DNA of 64,000 nt from Serratia nevei (lineage in GTDB: Bacteria > Pseudomonadota > Gammaproteobacteria > Enterobacterales > Enterobacteriaceae), in the NCBI RefSeq assembly GCF_024160145.1, contig NZ_JAMYWQ010000003.1, forward strand, positions 1 through 64,000. Reading direction: 5' to 3'. Within the stretch, counting starts at the first letter, position 1, and every line of letters starts with the position of its first letter. The notes under the pieces were generated by a model, which was not told the origin of the DNA, did no database searches, and worked only from the letters and a program-made list of their open reading frames with translations. The position numbers and the translations under genes are program-made. This document shows, piece after piece, positions 1-10,731 of the stretch.

Positions 1-1
1 T

Positions 2-118
2 ATGAACAGGCGAAATGGCTGGTACTACCAGGGCGCAGAGAGCGAAGTTATCCTAGAGAACTCCGGGCCAGAAGCAGGAAATATCCAGATAAAAAAGTTG
101 CTGGTCACCCTTAAGTGA
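2..118 (+). CDS. possible 3' end of an unidentified gene (partial)
   Basis: An open frame of 38 codons runs from the left edge to a TGA. It is rich in Tyr, Glu and Gly and ends in Lys-Leu-Leu-Val-Thr-Leu-Lys. It could be the C-terminus of a gene that begins before the window and converges on mglC. I do not recognise the family. Its last codons overlap the stem of the mgl terminator, so it may be chance. The opposing frame from base 1 is also open to a TAA at 112-114. Confidence is low. Confidence 0.3.
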   Translation: MNRRNGWYYQGAESEVILENSGPEAGNIQIKKLLVTLK

Positions 119-123
119 CCAGC
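91..123 (-). terminator. rho-independent terminator of the mgl operon
   Basis: Perfect 9-bp arms GCTGGTCAC (100-108) and GTGACCAGC (115-123) enclose a 6-nt loop. Read on the minus strand the stem is followed by AACTTTTTT, the expected U-tract. It lies about 45 bp beyond the mglC stop codon. Confidence 0.85.
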
Positions 124-166
124 ATTAGGCAATAGGCCGGCCTTTGTTGTCTGCGAGGCGATAAAT

Positions 167-1177
167 CTACTTCTTCTTGGCGTATTTCAACGAGTCCAGC
201 GCCACGGCGAAGATGATGATGCTGCCCTTGATAATGTACTGCCAGTACGGGTTGATGCCGATATAGGTCAGGCCGTAGTTGATGACGGTGAAGATGATCA
301 CCCCGGTCACCACGCCCCACACCGTACCCACCCCGCCGGCGAAGGAGACGCCCCCGACTACGCAGGCGGCGATGGCGTCCAGCTCGTACATAAAGCCGAG
401 GTTGTTGGTGGCGCTGCCGATGCGCCCTGCTTCCAGCAGGCCGCCGAAGGCGTAGAACACGCCGGACAGCGCATAGATCATGATCAGGTTCAGCGGCACA
501 TTGACCCCGGACACCTTGGCCGCTTCCGGGTTGCCGCCGATGGCGAAGATGTTCTTGCCGAAGCGGGTCTTGGTCCACAGGATCCAGACGAAGACGATGG
601 CGATCAGCGCATAGAAGGTAATGTACGACAGCTTAAAGTCGCCGAAGCGCAAGAAGCCCTGGGCAAAGGCGGAGAACTTCGGATCGAAGCCCGCCACCGG
701 CGAAGCGCCGACCGAGTCGTAATACAGCGAGTTGATGCCGTAGACGATGATCATGGTGCCCAAGGTGGTGATGAACGGCGTCACGTTGAGATAGGCGATA
801 ATCAGGCCGTTAACCAAACCGATCACCGCGCCGACCGCACACACCAGCAGGATGACCAGGGGAATCGACCAGGTTTCCATGTGCGGGAACACCTTGTTGA
901 CGTTATCCATCGACTGCAGCAGCGTCGCCGCCACCACCGCCGCCAGCCCTACCTGCCGCCCGGCGGACAGGTCGGTGCCCTGGGTCACGATCAGCCCCGC
1001 CACGCCCAGCGCGATGATGATGCGCACCGAAGACTGCGTCAGGATGTTACTCAGGTTCATCAGGCTGAGGAAAGTCGGATCCTGAATGATGATGATGGCC
1101 AACAGCACCAGCAACACCACGTAAATGCCGCCTTCCTTGAAATAGGTAAATAAGGTTTTTTTATTTAGCGCGTTCAT
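167..1177 (-). CDS. mglC: galactose/methyl-galactoside ABC transporter permease MglC
   Basis: Inner-membrane permease of the MglBAC importer for D-galactose and beta-methyl-galactoside. The 336-residue product is the usual length for MglC. It is almost entirely hydrophobic, with about eight to ten membrane spans and the RbsC/AraH-type permease fold; a short lysine-rich start (MNALNKK) precedes the first span. It is the last gene of mglB-mglA-mglC, 11 bp after mglA, and is followed by a strong terminator. The E. coli gene order is the same. Expression should follow the CRP/GalS-controlled promoter upstream of mglB, reduced by the mglB-mglA stem-loop. Confidence 0.97.
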   Translation of the reverse strand: MNALNKKTLFTYFKEGGIYVVLLVLLAIIIIQDPTFLSLMNLSNILTQSSVRIIIALGVAGLIVTQGTDLSAGRQVGLAAVVAATLLQSMDNVNKVFPHMETWSIPLVILLVCAVGAVIGLVNGLIIAYLNVTPFITTLGTMIIVYGINSLYYDSVGASPVAGFDPKFSAFAQGFLRFGDFKLSYITFYALIAIVFVWILWTKTRFGKNIFAIGGNPEAAKVSGVNVPLNLIMIYALSGVFYAFGGLLEAGRIGSATNNLGFMYELDAIAACVVGGVSFAGGVGTVWGVVTGVIIFTVINYGLTYIGINPYWQYIIKGSIIIFAVALDSLKYAKKK

Positions 1178-1188
1178 AATTCCGATCC

Positions 1189-2697
1189 TTAAAGGTGCAG
1201 GGAGGCAAGACGTAAGATTTCATTTTGCGAGGTCTGTTTGGTGTTAACGATGCCCGCAACCTGACCATTGCTCATCACCAGAATACGGTCGGTGATCCCC
1301 AAAAGCTCCGGCATTTCGGACGAGACGATAATGATCCCCTTGCCCTTCTTCGCCAGTTCGGTCATCAGCTGGTAAATCTCGAACTTGGCGCCCACGTCGA
1401 TGCCGCGCGTCGGCTCATCCAGCATCAGGATCTCCGGCTGCGTCAGCAGCCAGCGGCCGATGATCACCTTCTGCTGATTGCCGCCGGACAGCGAGCCGAT
1501 ATGGGTGTGATGCCCGGGCGTTTTCACCCGCATGGCGTCGATCACCCACTGGGTGTCGCTCTTCATCCGCGCGTTATCCAGCAGGCCGAGCCTGTTTTTA
1601 TAATTGCGGATATTGGAGATCAGCGAGTTGAAGCCCACGTCGAGGTAGGCGTAAATCCCGGTGGATCGGCGCTCTTCGGTCACCAGCGCAAAACCGTGGT
1701 TGATCGCTTCGTTGGCGCTGTGGTTGTCGATCGCCTTGCCGTGCAGCTTGATGGTGCCCGCCACCTTTTCGCGAATGCCGAACAGCGTCTCGACGATATC
1801 GGTGCGCTTGGCGCCCACCAGCCCGGCGATGCCGAGGATCTCGCCTTGATGCAGATCGAAGGACACATCGCGGATCGAGGGCTGGCGCAGCGACGTCAGG
1901 TTCTTCACCTCGAGGATCACGTCACCCGGCGTGTTCTGCCTGTCAGGGAAGCGCTGGCTGAGCGAGCGGCCGACCATCATGGCGATGATCTTATCCATGT
2001 CCAGCCCTTCCAGCGGCTGGGTGGCGATCCACTGGCCGTCGCGCAGCACCGTGATCTCGTCGCACAGCTGGAAGATCTCTTCCATCTTGTGCGAGATATA
2101 GACGATGCCGCAGCCGCGCTCTTTCAGCTTGCGGATGATGGTGAACAGGTGGTTGACCTCTTTTTCCGTCAGCGAGGAGGTCGGTTCATCCATGATGACG
2201 ATCTTGGCGTCGTAGGAGAACGCCTTGGCGATCTCGATCATCTGCATCTGCGACACCGACAGGTTGCCCACCTTTTCACGCGGGTTGATGTCGATATCCA
2301 GCTCGTCGAAGATCGCCTGGGTGTCCTTGAGCATTTTTTCCTGATCGACGAACAGGCCTTTGGTCGGGTAGCGCCCCAGCCACATGTTGTCCATCACGGT
2401 GCGTTGCAGCACCAGGTTCAGCTCCTGGTGCACCATGGAAACGCCGTGCTCCAGCGCTTCCTTCGAACTCTTGAAATCGATCTCCCGGCCCTGAAACACA
2501 ATGCTGCCGCTGTCTTTTTTGTAAATGCCGAACAGGCATTTCAGCAACGTCGATTTCCCCGCGCCGTTCTCCCCCATCAGGGCGTGAATCGAGTGCGGAC
2601 GGACGCGTAAATTGACATTGTCCAAGGCTTTGACGCCGGGAAACGACTTACAGATATCCGTCATTTCCAGCAGAAACTCGCGTGAGCTATCGGCCAT
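1189..2697 (-). CDS. mglA: galactose/methyl-galactoside ABC transporter ATPase MglA
   Basis: Cytoplasmic ATPase that powers galactoside import through MglC. The 502-residue protein carries two ABC domains in tandem, as in all carbohydrate-uptake-2 ATPases. The first has Walker [10 protein letters not shown] at residues 42-50 and Walker B with DEPTSSL near 170. The second has the family's degenerate Walker A (GLVGAKRTD, about 289-297), an intact LSGGNQQ signature near 400 and DEPTRGID near 427. The degenerate second P-loop is normal for MglA/RbsA and is not damage. It sits between mglB and mglC in the operon, about 100 bp after mglB with a long stem-loop in the gap. Confidence 0.97.
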   Translation of the reverse strand: MADSSREFLLEMTDICKSFPGVKALDNVNLRVRPHSIHALMGENGAGKSTLLKCLFGIYKKDSGSIVFQGREIDFKSSKEALEHGVSMVHQELNLVLQRTVMDNMWLGRYPTKGLFVDQEKMLKDTQAIFDELDIDINPREKVGNLSVSQMQMIEIAKAFSYDAKIVIMDEPTSSLTEKEVNHLFTIIRKLKERGCGIVYISHKMEEIFQLCDEITVLRDGQWIATQPLEGLDMDKIIAMMVGRSLSQRFPDRQNTPGDVILEVKNLTSLRQPSIRDVSFDLHQGEILGIAGLVGAKRTDIVETLFGIREKVAGTIKLHGKAIDNHSANEAINHGFALVTEERRSTGIYAYLDVGFNSLISNIRNYKNRLGLLDNARMKSDTQWVIDAMRVKTPGHHTHIGSLSGGNQQKVIIGRWLLTQPEILMLDEPTRGIDVGAKFEIYQLMTELAKKGKGIIIVSSEMPELLGITDRILVMSNGQVAGIVNTKQTSQNEILRLASLHL

Positions 2698-2735
2698 AAA
2701 TACACCTGGCTTAACGATCTTGCAGTCGTAAACAT

Positions 2736-2776
2736 CCCCGCCTGCGGTATTCCTGGTGTTGGCGCCGCAGGCGGGG
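2736..2776 (-). repeat. intercistronic stem-loop between mglB and mglA
   Basis: Perfect 12-bp inverted arms CCCCGCCTGCGG (2736-2747) and CCGCAGGCGGGG (2765-2776) with a 17-nt loop lie just after the mglB stop. There is no U-tract, so full termination is unlikely. It probably protects the mglB message from 3' exonucleases and helps make more binding protein than ATPase/permease, as REP-type hairpins do in other binding-protein operons. Confidence 0.7.
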
Positions 2777-2796
2777 TCTTAGCGGGATCTCAATTC

Positions 2797-3789
2797 TTAT
2801 TTAATGAACTGAGACAGGTTGTCTTTATCTACGCCGACGTAAGGAATACGCACGACTTTATTTTCGATTTTATATTGGGTGCCTTCGGTGGCCGGTTTGC
2901 CCGCCGCCAGGTTCTTCGCCAGCTCGAAGGTGGCTTTCGCCTGATTGTCGGCGTCGTTCAGCACCGTGCCCGCCATCGCGCCGGATTTCACCAGCGCCAA
3001 CGCTTCAGGCAACGCATCGACGCCAAACACCGGGATACTGGTCTTGTTGTGCGCTTTCAGCGCTTCCACCGCGCCCATCGCCATAGCGTCGTTGTTGGCG
3101 ATCACCACTTCAATCTTGTTGGCGTTCGGGCCGGAGAGCCAGGCGTCCATCTTGTCTTTCGCCTGCGCGGTATCCCACATCGCGGTATCCATCTGCAACT
3201 GCTGGGTCTTGATGCCCAGGTCGTTCAGCGTTTTCACCACGTAGGTGGTGCGCGCTTCGGCATCCGGATGGCCCGGTTCGCCCTTCAGCAGTACATACTG
3301 GATCTGGCCGTCCTTGTTCAGATCCCAGGCCGGGTTGGCTTTCCAGTGTTTGGCGATCAGCTCGCCCTGGATCACGCCGGACTCTTTGGAGTCGGTGCCG
3401 ACGTAATACGCCTTGTCGTAGCTGTCCAGCGCCTTGCGGGAAGGTTCTTTGTTGTAGAACACCACCGGGATATCGTTTGCGCGCGCCTTATCGATAACCA
3501 CCGGCGCCGCGGCCGGGTCGACCAGGTTGATCGCCAGCGCTTTCACGCCTTTGGCCAGCAGCACGTCGATCTGATCGTTCTGCTTGGACTGGTCATTCTG
3601 CGAGTCATTCATCAGCAGGGTGACGTCCGGTGAAGCCTTGGCGTCTTTCTCGATCGCCTTGCGCACCACCGACATGAAGTTGTCGTCGTATTTGTAAATC
3701 GTGACGCCAATACGGGTGTCAGCATGGGCTGCGGCGCCAAACATCATGGCTGCGGCCATGGCGGCCAGGGTGAAAACCTTCTTATTCAT
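2797..3789 (-). CDS. mglB: periplasmic D-galactose-binding protein MglB
   Basis: Periplasmic receptor that binds galactose/glucose and delivers it to MglC-MglA; in E. coli it also serves Trg-mediated chemotaxis. The 330-residue precursor has a signal peptide of about 23 residues ending Ala-Ala-Ala-His-Ala, then [16 protein letters not shown], typical of the mature family. The Ca-binding loop DLNKDGQIQ lies near residue 157. It is the first gene of the operon, downstream of a perfect CRP site and a Gal operator. Length and sequence agree with E. coli MglB, so identification is secure. Confidence 0.98.
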   Translation of the reverse strand: MNKKVFTLAAMAAAMMFGAAAHADTRIGVTIYKYDDNFMSVVRKAIEKDAKASPDVTLLMNDSQNDQSKQNDQIDVLLAKGVKALAINLVDPAAAPVVIDKARANDIPVVFYNKEPSRKALDSYDKAYYVGTDSKESGVIQGELIAKHWKANPAWDLNKDGQIQYVLLKGEPGHPDAEARTTYVVKTLNDLGIKTQQLQMDTAMWDTAQAKDKMDAWLSGPNANKIEVVIANNDAMAMGAVEALKAHNKTSIPVFGVDALPEALALVKSGAMAGTVLNDADNQAKATFELAKNLAAGKPATEGTQYKIENKVVRIPYVGVDKDNLSQFIK

Positions 3790-4006
3790 TGTCAGTCTCC
3801 GGTTCTGTGTAGGGTATTACTCGTCTTTGAGCCAATGGTCACCGGCAGTGCGCACACCCCAGGCCAGGCGATTTCCACTCAATACCTGTCGTCCGTGGAT
3901 CTTGTTATTTCCGAGAAATGCTGTGTCAGCGCGAGGTTAGGTTACAGCGGCAAGGGCCTTTGCGCCGGAAAACGCCTAGAGCATAGACGGCGCGATGTTA
4001 ATATTC

Positions 4007-4022
4007 TGTGAATTTTCTCACA
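4007..4022 (-). promoter_or_regulatory. CRP site of the mgl promoter
   Basis: TGTGA (4007-4011), six bases, TCACA (4018-4022) is a perfect CRP half-site pair, 218 bp upstream of the mglB start and next to a Gal operator. This fits catabolite activation of mglBAC. Confidence 0.85.
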
Positions 4023-4024
4023 GA

Positions 4025-4040
4025 TTGAAAACGGTTACAC
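4025..4040 (-). promoter_or_regulatory. GalS/GalR operator at the mgl promoter
   Basis: The 16 bases TTGAAAACGGTTACAC match the Gal operator consensus (GTGNAANCGNTTNCAC) at all but one fixed position. They lie three bases from the CRP site, between galS and mglB, as expected for GalS repression of the operon. Confidence 0.8.
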
Positions 4041-4052
4041 AAGATTAAATCG

Positions 4053-5090
4053 TCAGAGAGTGACCGTCGCCTCACTTTGCCAGGGGGCGACAGAATGGCG
4101 GCGCACCAGCGTCGGCATGAACAGATGACCGGCCTGCGGCTCCGCCAGGCCTGCTGCGCCTTGCAGTGCCAGCTCGGTCGCCAGCGTGGCCATCGAGACG
4201 ATCGGGTAGCGCACCGTGGTGAGTTTGGGGCTGGTGTAACGCGCGATGGGGATGTCGTCAAAGCCAATCAGCGAGAAATGCTGCGGCACCGTGATACCGT
4301 TTTCTTTCAGCACCGCCATGGCGCCGGCGGCCATGGCGTCGTTGTAGGCGAACACCGCGCTCAGCTGCAGGTTGCGCCCCAGCAGCTCCACCATCGCCGC
4401 CTCGCCGCCCTGCAGATCCGGCGAACCGTAGGCTCGCCAGTTGTCGGGCGTGGCCAGCCCGGCGGCGGCCATCGCCTGCGCATAGCCCTGCTGGCGCAGC
4501 GGCCCGTCTTCGATCGGGTGATTGGAGCCCAGATAGCCGATGCGCCGATGGCCCTGCGACAGCAAAAGGCGCATCGCCATTTCGGCGCCGCAGACGTTAT
4601 CCAGCCCGACGCAGCGCGGCTCATAGCCGGGGATAATCCGGTTGATCAGCACCATGCCCGGCACCTGATCCAGAAAGCCGATCAGCTCGGCATCGCTCAG
4701 GGCTTTGGCATGGACAATCAGGGCGTTACAGCGCTGGCGGATCAGCACTTCGATCGCGTGGCGCTCTTTGTCCGCCTGATGATAGCTGTTGCCGATCAGC
4801 AGGTATTTGTGGTGTTTCTGCGCCACCGTGTCTACCGCTTTCACCAGCGCGCCGAAGAACGGATCGGAGACGTCCATCACCACCACCCCCAGGGTATCGC
4901 TGCTTTGGGTCGCCAGCGCCTGCGCATTGGCGTTGGGGCGATAGCCCAGATCCGCCACCGCCTGCAGCACCTGCTCGCGCGTCTCCTTGCTGGTCAGCGC
5001 GCTGTGGTTCAGCACGCGGGAAACGGTCGCCACGGAGACCCCGGCGCGTTTCGCCACGTCGCGAATGGTGATCGGATGAACTGGAGGCAT
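4053..5090 (-). CDS. galS: LacI-family repressor GalS
   Basis: Transcriptional repressor of the mgl operon, released by galactose. The 345-residue protein has an N-terminal LacI helix-turn-helix ([22 protein letters not shown], about residues 7-28), then a periplasmic-binding-protein-like sugar domain. Long stretches such as the [15 protein letters not shown] and [15 protein letters not shown] regions, and the [20 protein letters not shown] region, match GalS rather than a generic LacI protein. It lies directly upstream of mglB on the same strand, as in E. coli. Its own promoter region carries CRP and Gal sites, so autoregulation is likely. GalR is the alternative, but synteny favours GalS. 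Confidence 0.93.
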   Translation of the reverse strand: MPPVHPITIRDVAKRAGVSVATVSRVLNHSALTSKETREQVLQAVADLGYRPNANAQALATQSSDTLGVVVMDVSDPFFGALVKAVDTVAQKHHKYLLIGNSYHQADKERHAIEVLIRQRCNALIVHAKALSDAELIGFLDQVPGMVLINRIIPGYEPRCVGLDNVCGAEMAMRLLLSQGHRRIGYLGSNHPIEDGPLRQQGYAQAMAAAGLATPDNWRAYGSPDLQGGEAAMVELLGRNLQLSAVFAYNDAMAAGAMAVLKENGITVPQHFSLIGFDDIPIARYTSPKLTTVRYPIVSMATLATELALQGAAGLAEPQAGHLFMPTLVRRHSVAPWQSEATVTL

Positions 5091-5154
5091 GCGGGATCCT
5101 GAAATCGGGGTAGTGGCCGGTGGCGCTATCCTACCCCGATTGGCCCGCTGCTCG

Positions 5155-5189
5155 CGTGAATTACGTCACAGGAAAGAAAACGTTTACAT
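5155..5189 (-). promoter_or_regulatory. galS promoter region: CRP site and Gal operator
   Basis: CGTGA (5155-5159), six bases, TCACA (5166-5170) forms a near-perfect CRP site. AAGAAAACGTTTACAT (5174-5189) resembles the Gal operator at its central AACG-TT core and CA half. Both lie 65-100 bp upstream of the galS start, suggesting CRP activation and GalS/GalR autorepression. Confidence 0.65.
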
Positions 5190-5216
5190 ACATTTTTTTA
5201 ACCTGCCGGCCAGCGC

Positions 5217-6389
5217 TCACTTCAGCGCTTTGGGTTCCGCTGCGCCGGCGGCCAGCTGCGTCAGCTTGCGCCACAGCCACTCCATCGGCCCCTGCGCGAA
5301 ATAACGCAGCCACAATGCGGAAAACGCCAGGTTAGCCAGCCAGACCAGCGGCACAAACGCCAGCAGCTGCAGCCGATCGAACTGCTCATAAAGACCGAAG
5401 CGATAAAACAGCGTGGTGCAGATCAGCGTTTGCAGCAGGTAGTTGCTCAGCGCCATGCGCCCCACCAGGGTCAGCCAGCGGGCGATGCGCATGCGCGACA
5501 GGGCGGGCCAGAAACCGTAACACAGCGCCAGATAGCCCATCGCCTGCAGCGGGGCGCCCAGTTCGCGCGGCACCTGCAGCAGGAAACCGCTCCAGCGATA
5601 GTCCCAGTGGACCTGCCATTGCAACGCCACCGCCGGCAGCTGGATCAGCACCGAAAGCGGCAGCAGCCACGCCGCCTGCCGCAGGTAATAACCGGAGGAA
5701 TAACTGCCGCGCAGCCAGCCGCTGCGCATCAGCCCGGCACCGAACAGCATCAGCCCCGCCAGCTCCCAGCCATACTGCGCGCCGATGGCCAGCAGGCTGG
5801 ACGAGAGCAGATCGGCGCGGCTGCGCCAGGCTTCGAAACCGCCCTGCAGCTTCCAGAACTTCTCGTACTGCAGCTCCGCCACGCCCGGCTGCCAGAAACT
5901 GCCCGGCTCACCGTGCGAGACGAAGCCAAGCAGCAGCAGCACCGCTACGCCGATCAGGTACAGCACCACGCCGGTTTTCAGCAGCTGGAAGGTTTCTTTG
6001 GCTTCGCGGATCATGCGCCAGCACACCAGGCCGATCAGCCCATAGGCCAGCAGAATGTCGCCGTCCCACAGGAAGATGGCGTGCGCGAGGCCGAACAGCA
6101 CCAGCCACGACAGCCGCGCGCGGATCCAGCTTTTGCCGCGCCGCAGCAGCATTTGCAGCCCGGCGCCGAACAGCAGCGCGAACATCGCCAGGAACTTGGC
6201 CTGGGCGAAGAGATCGAGCAGCGCCCAGGTCCAGGCGTCGCGCGATGACGGCATGCCCAGATAGGCCGGGTTAAGGTAGGCGGCCTTCGGCAAGCCGAAG
6301 GCGCTGATGTTCAGCAATAAAATGCCGAGAATGGCGATACCGCGCACGCAGTCCAGCGTGGCGATACGCGGCAGAGGGTGACTGTTCAT
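5217..6389 (-). CDS. yeiB: DUF418 membrane protein YeiB
   Basis: Polytopic inner-membrane protein of the DUF418 family, 390 residues, close to E. coli YeiB in length and genomic position (between galS and folE). It begins RIATLDCVRGIAILGILLLNI, the family's conserved acyltransferase-3-like first span, and has about ten predicted spans. The C-terminal half (residues about 230-370) holds the DUF418 domain, with QTLICTTLFYRFGLY and an LRYFAQGPMEWLWR end that match the family. The biochemical role is not established; related proteins are thought to be acyltransferases. It reads in the same direction as folE and may be transcribed weakly through the folE terminator. Confidence 0.9.
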   Translation of the reverse strand: MNSHPLPRIATLDCVRGIAILGILLLNISAFGLPKAAYLNPAYLGMPSSRDAWTWALLDLFAQAKFLAMFALLFGAGLQMLLRRGKSWIRARLSWLVLFGLAHAIFLWDGDILLAYGLIGLVCWRMIREAKETFQLLKTGVVLYLIGVAVLLLLGFVSHGEPGSFWQPGVAELQYEKFWKLQGGFEAWRSRADLLSSSLLAIGAQYGWELAGLMLFGAGLMRSGWLRGSYSSGYYLRQAAWLLPLSVLIQLPAVALQWQVHWDYRWSGFLLQVPRELGAPLQAMGYLALCYGFWPALSRMRIARWLTLVGRMALSNYLLQTLICTTLFYRFGLYEQFDRLQLLAFVPLVWLANLAFSALWLRYFAQGPMEWLWRKLTQLAAGAAEPKALK

Positions 6390-6414
6390 TTTTTATCGCT
6401 GTCTTCCGCTCATG

Positions 6415-6436
6415 AAAAAGGCGCCCGCAGGCGCCT
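6415..6436 (-). terminator. terminator after folE
   Basis: AGGCGCC (6419-6425) and GGCGCCT (6430-6436) form a 7-bp stem with a CGCA loop. On the minus strand it is followed by TTTTT, 30-55 bp past the folE stop. Confidence 0.75.
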
Positions 6437-6468
6437 GTTGTCGTCGTGCGGGTCGCCCCGCAACGCCA

Positions 6469-7134
6469 TCACCCCTGGTGATGACGCACCGCGCGCAGGA
6501 ACTCCTGGCGGGTGTTCTGGCTGGACTTGAACAGCCCCCCCAACGAGGTGGTGGTGGTGGCGCTGGTCGCGTCGCGAATGCCGCGCGCCTTGACACAATA
6601 ATGGACCGCATCGATCGATACCGCCACGTTATTGGTGCCGAGCAGGGTCTGCAGCGCCACCAGGATCTGCTGGGTCAAGCGCTCTTGCACCTGCGGGCGC
6701 TGGGAGAAGAACTGCACGATGCGGTTAATCTTCGACAGGCCGATCACCGAGTCTTTCGGGATATAGGCCACGGTGGCCTTGCCGTCGATGGTCACGAAGT
6801 GGTGCTCGCAGGTGCTGGTCAGCGTGATATCGCGCACCGTCACCATCTCATCCACCTTCATCTTGTTCTCGATAACGGTGATTTTCGGGAAGTTGGCGTA
6901 GTCCAGCCCGGAGAAGATCTCGTCGACATACATTTTGGCGATGCGATGCGGCGTCTCCGCCAGGCTGTCGTCGGACAGATCGAGATTCAGCAGCTGCATG
7001 ATTTCGGTCATGTGCTCTTTGATGCGGCGCTTACGCGTTTCGCGATCCAGCACTTCCCCGCGCAGCGGCGTCTCCAGACCACGCTCTTCCAGCGCCGCAT
7101 GCACCAGCGCGGCTTCTTTACTTAATGATGTCAT
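6469..7134 (-). CDS. folE: GTP cyclohydrolase I
   Basis: Cytosolic enzyme converting GTP to 7,8-dihydroneopterin triphosphate, the first step of tetrahydrofolate synthesis. The 221-residue protein has the family zinc ligands: Cys109 and His112 in the CEHHF motif, and Cys180 in HYCVKARG. It also carries the conserved TLTSTCEHH and [13 protein letters not shown] stretches. Length and sequence match E. coli FolE. The start is supported by an AGGAG about 10 bases upstream. Synteny with yeiB and galS is conserved. No unusual feature is seen. Confidence 0.98.
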   Translation of the reverse strand: MTSLSKEAALVHAALEERGLETPLRGEVLDRETRKRRIKEHMTEIMQLLNLDLSDDSLAETPHRIAKMYVDEIFSGLDYANFPKITVIENKMKVDEMVTVRDITLTSTCEHHFVTIDGKATVAYIPKDSVIGLSKINRIVQFFSQRPQVQERLTQQILVALQTLLGTNNVAVSIDAVHYCVKARGIRDATSATTTTSLGGLFKSSQNTRQEFLRAVRHHQG

Positions 7135-7378
7135 GTACTTGTTCTCCTGCGGACGGAACCCGCCGGCGGCCTGGTAGGGCGTGCGGCCGGCGAATTGCTT
7201 GCTCTCGTGACGGCAAGGTTTGCGTGATGGATAACGTGAACCCGGTCAAGATTTTGCCCCCACTGTAGATGAGAGCGCGGCGATTATCCAGTGATTGTGC
7301 GTCATCCGCAGGTGAATTATTCGCATTTAGCACAATCAGGCCGGCTGCGGGATCCCACGTTTTTTGTATGGATTTTAA

Positions 7379-8536
7379 TCACCGCATTGCCGTTTTTTGC
7401 GCCAACCGCCGCGCCGGGGTATCCACCACCAGCGCACCGGCCACCAACAACACCGCCACCGCCACGTATAGCGCCGGCTCCAGCCGATGGGTCATGGCGG
7501 TCGACAGCGCCGACAGCATCGGCCCAACCAGCTGGCCGATCGCATAGCCGGTGGTCAGCAACCCGGCCATATAGCGCGCATGGCGCGGCGCCAATTCACG
7601 GCCGTGCTGAAGGGCAAGCTGCACCACGCAGAGGAAACCGCCGCCGGTCAGCAACGCCCCGAGCGCCAGGCCGGCCACGCCCGGCACCACTTCGGCGCTC
7701 AGTACGCCCAGCGCCTGTACCCACAGCGTAATCGCCAACCGAGTCTGGGTGGTCAGCCGCCGGCGGGTCAAAATACCGATAACGATCCCCAGCACCGCCG
7801 CACCGCCGAATACCGGCCAGACGAACTGCGCGAACAGGCTGCCGGGAAAACGCGCCGCCGCCATCTGCGACAGGAAGGTCGCCGGCAGGATGTAGCCGAA
7901 ACCGGCCAGGCTGTAGCTCCACACCAGGCGCTTGAGCGCCGGCGTCAGCAGCAGCGGCTCCGGGGCCACGTCCGGGCGATGCAGTTCGCCGCTACGCGGC
8001 AGAAAGGCGCTAATCGCCCCCACCAACACCAGCGCCAGCCCGCCATACACCAGCCAGGCCTGCGCCGCCGTCAGCCCCAGCGTGTTAATGCCCACCGCCA
8101 GCATGCCGCTGAGGAAGATACCGGCACCGGGCCCGGCGAACACCGCCGCGCTCAGCGCCGGCCGGCCATAGTGCGCCAACCGCTCGTTGGTCCAGGCCGC
8201 CACCAGCACCATCGCCCAGCCGCTGGCCCAGCCAATCACAAAGCGCAGCGCACCGTGCGTCCACTCATTCTGCGCCAGCGCCGACAGCAGCGTCAGCAGC
8301 ACCGCGCCCCACACGCCAAGCCACAAACGCCGCTCGACGTGGCGCGTGGCGCGCATCGCGTCGTAGGCGCCGCACAGGTAGCCCAAATAGTTGATCGCCG
8401 CCACCAGCCCGGCGCCGGTCAGGCTGAACTGGTGTTCCGCGATCATCAGCGGCACCTGGGGAGTGAAAGCGAAGCGGCCAATGCCCATCGCGACGATCAG
8501 CGCGGCAAAACCGCTCAAGGCAATACGTAAAGCCAT
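7379..8536 (-). CDS. YbfB/YjiJ-family MFS transporter
   Basis: Inner-membrane major facilitator transporter, 385 residues with about twelve hydrophobic spans, related to the YbfB/YjiJ family (conserved MGIGRFAFTPQVPLM in the first span, ATRHVERR in the loop after span two). The start chosen is the ATG at 8536; a TTG four codons upstream is possible. It is divergent from a LysR-type gene, with 105 bp between the two starts, so the regulator may control it. The substrate cannot be read from the sequence. Export of a small molecule is the usual guess for this family, but this is inference. Confidence 0.8.
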   Translation of the reverse strand: MALRIALSGFAALIVAMGIGRFAFTPQVPLMIAEHQFSLTGAGLVAAINYLGYLCGAYDAMRATRHVERRLWLGVWGAVLLTLLSALAQNEWTHGALRFVIGWASGWAMVLVAAWTNERLAHYGRPALSAAVFAGPGAGIFLSGMLAVGINTLGLTAAQAWLVYGGLALVLVGAISAFLPRSGELHRPDVAPEPLLLTPALKRLVWSYSLAGFGYILPATFLSQMAAARFPGSLFAQFVWPVFGGAAVLGIVIGILTRRRLTTQTRLAITLWVQALGVLSAEVVPGVAGLALGALLTGGGFLCVVQLALQHGRELAPRHARYMAGLLTTGYAIGQLVGPMLSALSTAMTHRLEPALYVAVAVLLVAGALVVDTPARRLAQKTAMR

Positions 8537-8548
8537 ACCGGTATCCAA

Positions 8549-8641
8549 AAGGTTAAAAGAACGTTGCCAGTATCATGCCGCAGTATTAAACTCACAAAAA
8601 CTGAATAATAGTTATCAAGTTCATCACGAAACGAGAATATT
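8549..8641. promoter_or_regulatory. divergent promoter region between MFS gene and LysR gene
   Basis: An AT-rich gap contains the small dyad ATAATAGTTAT, the kind of T-N11-A context LysR proteins bind. I could not assign -35/-10 boxes with confidence. Bidirectional control by the LysR protein is inferred from the arrangement. Confidence 0.35.
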
Positions 8642-9562
8642 ATGGATCTGACCCAGCTTCGCATGTTCTGCTGCGTGGCAGAAACCGGCTCGGTCGCCCG
8701 CGCCGCCGAGCAGCTGCACCGCGTGCCGTCGAATTTGACCACCCGGCTGCGCCAGCTTGAGCAGGAGCTGGGCGCCGATCTGTTTATCCGCGAAAAACAG
8801 CGCCTGCGCCTGTCGCCGATGGGCCATAACTTTCTGTGCTACGCCAACCGCATCCTGGCGCTGAGCGACGAGGCGATGAGCATCACCCACGCCGGCGAAC
8901 CGGCGGGCAACTTCGCCCTCGGCTCGATGGAGAGCACCGCCGCCACCCGCCTGCCCTCGCTGCTGGCGGCTTACCACCAGCGCTTCTCGCAGGTTTCGCT
9001 GTCGCTGACCACCGGCACCTCCGGCGAAATCGCCGATCGAGTGCGCGCCGGCACGCTGGCCGCGGCGCTGGTCGACGGCCCGGTACCCTATGACGAGCTG
9101 AACGGCTGCATCGCCTATCCTGAACATATGGTGGTGATCTCCTGTCTCGATCACGCGCCGATCCACAGCGCCAAAGACGCCCATGGCGAAACGCTGTTCG
9201 CCTTTCGCGCCAGCTGTTCCTATCGCCTGCGGCTGGAGGCCTGGTTCAAGCGCGAAGGCGCGCGGCCGGGGCAAATTATGGAGATCCAGTCCTATCACGC
9301 CATGCTGGCCTGCGTCGCCAGCGGCGCCGGGCTGGCGATGATCCCGCACTCGGTGCTGAGCCTGCTGCCGGGCCATGAGCGGGTCCGGGTTCACCCCCTG
9401 CCGCCGGACGTGGCCGACACCGCCACCTGGCTGCTGTGGCGCCGCGACGCATTCGGGCCGAACGTGCGCGCGCTGAAAGAGTTGATTATTGAACAGACGG
9501 AAACCGCCGCTGTTGATGCAAGCACCCCCAACGATTTATCAGACGTTGTCGAAATCGCCTGA
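8642..9562 (+). CDS. LysR-family transcriptional regulator
   Basis: A 306-residue LysR-type regulator. The N-terminal winged helix (residues 1-60) starts MDLTQLRMFCCVAETGSVARAAEQLHRVPS, a form seen in the PtrR-like subgroup of LysR proteins. The C-terminal ligand domain follows. It lies divergent from an MFS gene and 27 bp before frmA, in the same direction. It could therefore regulate the exporter, the formaldehyde genes, or both. The effector is unknown. No FrmR repressor gene is present near frmA, which makes this protein the nearest candidate regulator. Confidence 0.85.
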   Translation: MDLTQLRMFCCVAETGSVARAAEQLHRVPSNLTTRLRQLEQELGADLFIREKQRLRLSPMGHNFLCYANRILALSDEAMSITHAGEPAGNFALGSMESTAATRLPSLLAAYHQRFSQVSLSLTTGTSGEIADRVRAGTLAAALVDGPVPYDELNGCIAYPEHMVVISCLDHAPIHSAKDAHGETLFAFRASCSYRLRLEAWFKREGARPGQIMEIQSYHAMLACVASGAGLAMIPHSVLSLLPGHERVRVHPLPPDVADTATWLLWRRDAFGPNVRALKELIIEQTETAAVDASTPNDLSDVVEIA

Positions 9563-10717
<1,155 letters not shown>

Positions 10718-10731
10718 GCCAGGAGGCAGAG

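Noticed and set aside
1290-2697. Damaged second ATPase domain in MglA
   Set aside because: The degenerate second Walker A is normal for MglA and RbsA, and the signature and Walker B of that half are intact.
2700-2790. REP/BIME element between mglB and mglA
   Set aside because: Only one hairpin is present and its sequence does not match REP consensus; no second copy was noticed in the window.
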